DNA of 16,269 nucleotides, taken from the NCBI RefSeq assembly GCF_938010505.1, contig NZ_CALLVP010000091.1, forward strand, positions 1 to 16,269, written 5' to 3'. The translations under genes were made by a program, and so were the position numbers. Shown here one piece after another: positions 15,015 through 16,269 of this stretch. The notes beneath the pieces were generated by a model. It was given only the letters and a program-made list of their open reading frames with translations, had not been told where the DNA came from and searched no databases. Position 1 is the first letter of the stretch. Each line of letters starts with the position of its first letter. The stretch comes from an uncultured Veillonella sp. GTDB lineage: Bacteria; Bacillota; Negativicutes; Veillonellales; Veillonellaceae.

Positions 15015-16269
15015 TTGGAAAAGTTAATCATTCAAGGTGGTAACCGGTTGGAAGGACGTGTACGTGTTAGTAGTGCTAAAAATGCGGTGCTCCCTATTAT
15101 TGCCGGTACTTTGCTAGCATCAACGCCTAGTAAATTGCTTGAAATTCCAAATTTGGAAGATGTAGGTACGATTTGCCAAGTTATCGAGTCTTTGGGGGTT
15201 AAAATCACTCGTAATAAAGCAGATGATGAAATCATCTTCGATGCTTCTACATTGACTGCTACGGAAGCTCCTTACGAACTTGTACGTAAAATGCGTGCAT
15301 CTTTCCTTGTTATGGGGCCACTTTTGGCGCGTAAAGGGGAGGCTAAAATCTCTATGCCTGGTGGTTGCGCTATAGGTGCGCGTCCTATTGATCTTCACTT
15401 AAAAGCATTTGAAGCATTAGGTGCTAAAATTGAAATTACTGAAGATTATGTATATGCTCACGCTCCTGAAGGCCTTAAAGGCACTCAAATTTACTTGGAT
15501 TTTCCAAGTGTGGGGGCGACAGAGAACGTAATTATGGCCGCTTCTATGGCAGAAGGTAAAACTGTTATCGAAAATGCTGCGGAAGAGCCTGAAATCGTAG
15601 ATTTAGCGACATTCTTGAATGCTATGGGTGCTAATATCCGCGGTGCTGGTACAAATGTGATTCGTATTGAAGGTGTGCCTCAATTACATGGTGCTATTCA
15701 TACGGTTATTCCTGACCGCATTGAAGCTGGTACATACTTAATCGCAGCTGCTATGGCAGGCGGTGATGTATTCGTAGAAAATGCATTGCCAGAACATTTA
15801 AAACCTGTAGTGGCTAAATTAAAAGAAGCTGGTGTAACCGTAGAGGAAGAAATCGACGGCATTCGCGTTATCAGTACTGGTAAAGGCATTAAAGCAGTGG
15901 ACATTAAAACATTGCCATATCCTGGCTTCCCAACGGATATGCAAGCTCAATTTATGGCTCTTACTACGATTGCGGAAGGCACTAGTACAGTAACAGAAAC
16001 TGTATTCGAAAACCGTTTCATGCATGTTGCTGAACTTCGTAAAATGGGGGCTCATATCGACATCGATAATCGCCAAGCTATTGTAGAAGGTATGCCAAGT
16101 TTACATGGTGCTATAGTAAATGCTACTGATTTGCGTGCTGGTGCAGCTCTCGTATGCGCTGCATTGACTGCGGAAGGTAGAACTGAAGTAGGTCGTTTGC
16201 ATCATATCGACCGTGGTTATGATGATTTTGTAGGTAAATTGCAAAGGTTAGGTGCTGATATTGTTCGGG
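15015..16269 (+). CDS. murA: UDP-N-acetylglucosamine 1-carboxyvinyltransferase MurA (3' end cut by window)
   Basis: It transfers enolpyruvate from PEP to UDP-GlcNAc, the first committed step of peptidoglycan synthesis. The 418 codons present cover nearly the whole enzyme; typical MurA is about 420 residues, so only the tail is missing. Two inside-out alpha/beta domains are evident. SSAKNAVLP holds Lys22-Asn23, MPGGCAIGARPIDLH has the catalytic Cys118 (Cys115 in E. coli), and PGFPTDMQAQF has Asp308 (E. coli Asp305). The cysteine is the fosfomycin target, so the natural Cys-to-Asp resistance form is not present. Translation starts at TTG 15015, directly giving MEKLIIQGGNRLEG, with TAGGAGG (15001-15007) eight bases upstream. 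It has its own promoter after the glpX terminator. Some Firmicutes have two MurA paralogues; which one this is cannot be decided. Confidence 0.95.
   Translation, partial: MEKLIIQGGNRLEGRVRVSSAKNAVLPIIAGTLLASTPSKLLEIPNLEDVGTICQVIESLGVKITRNKADDEIIFDASTLTATEAPYELVRKMRASFLVMGPLLARKGEAKISMPGGCAIGARPIDLHLKAFEALGAKIEITEDYVYAHAPEGLKGTQIYLDFPSVGATENVIMAASMAEGKTVIENAAEEPEIVDLATFLNAMGANIRGAGTNVIRIEGVPQLHGAIHTVIPDRIEAGTYLIAAAMAGGDVFVENALPEHLKPVVAKLKEAGVTVEEEIDGIRVISTGKGIKAVDIKTLPYPGFPTDMQAQFMALTTIAEGTSTVTETVFENRFMHVAELRKMGAHIDIDNRQAIVEGMPSLHGAIVNATDLRAGAALVCAALTAEGRTEVGRLHHIDRGYDDFVGKLQRLGADIVR

Overview
The window is an AT-rich bacterial chromosome segment that looks like a Negativicutes genome, most probably Veillonella. 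The pointers are the order birA-coaX-dusB-greA-lysS, the protein sequences, and a SpeF-type ornithine decarboxylase beside purine-catabolism genes. Every confident gene lies on the + strand. The genus is inferred from recognition and was not checked by search. No insertion sequence, phage gene, tRNA, rRNA or CRISPR array was seen.

Layout. (1) 1-4970, housekeeping: a 5'-truncated birA, coaX, a terminator, dusB, a consensus promoter followed by an early terminator-like hairpin, then greA and lysS with their own terminator. (2) 4971-7351, ornithine decarboxylase: a regulatory stretch with a 22-bp imperfect direct repeat flanking a palindrome, then a TATATG microsatellite of about 9.7 copies, then speF. 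The microsatellite lies inside a small leader ORF, (Met-Tyr)9 plus ten residues. That ORF has its own Shine-Dalgarno and its TGA overlaps the speF GTG start. (3) 7352-10606, purine module: a near-consensus promoter, a leader with a divergent guanine-class purine riboswitch whose P1 and J3/1 overlap a strong terminator (predicted ON switch), a frameshifted AzgA/PurP-type purine permease, guanine deaminase and a terminator. (4) 10607-11726: an atypical cation-diffusion-facilitator protein. (5) 11727-14881: serS, a transaldolase-type gene and glpX (class II fructose-1,6-bisphosphatase), ending in a long terminator. (6) 14882-16269: promoter, leader hairpin and murA, cut by the window edge only at its extreme C-terminus.

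How the genes fit together. Transaldolase and GlpX suit an organism that makes hexose and pentose phosphates by gluconeogenesis from lactate. The permease and guanine deaminase would import and deaminate guanine to xanthine, and an ON-type guanine sensor would suit catabolic use. Ornithine decarboxylase makes putrescine, which Veillonella is known to attach to its peptidoglycan, so speF may serve the cell wall as murA does.

The most interesting signals are the microsatellite-encoded speF leader peptide, the divergent purine riboswitch, and the permease frameshift placed directly behind that riboswitch.
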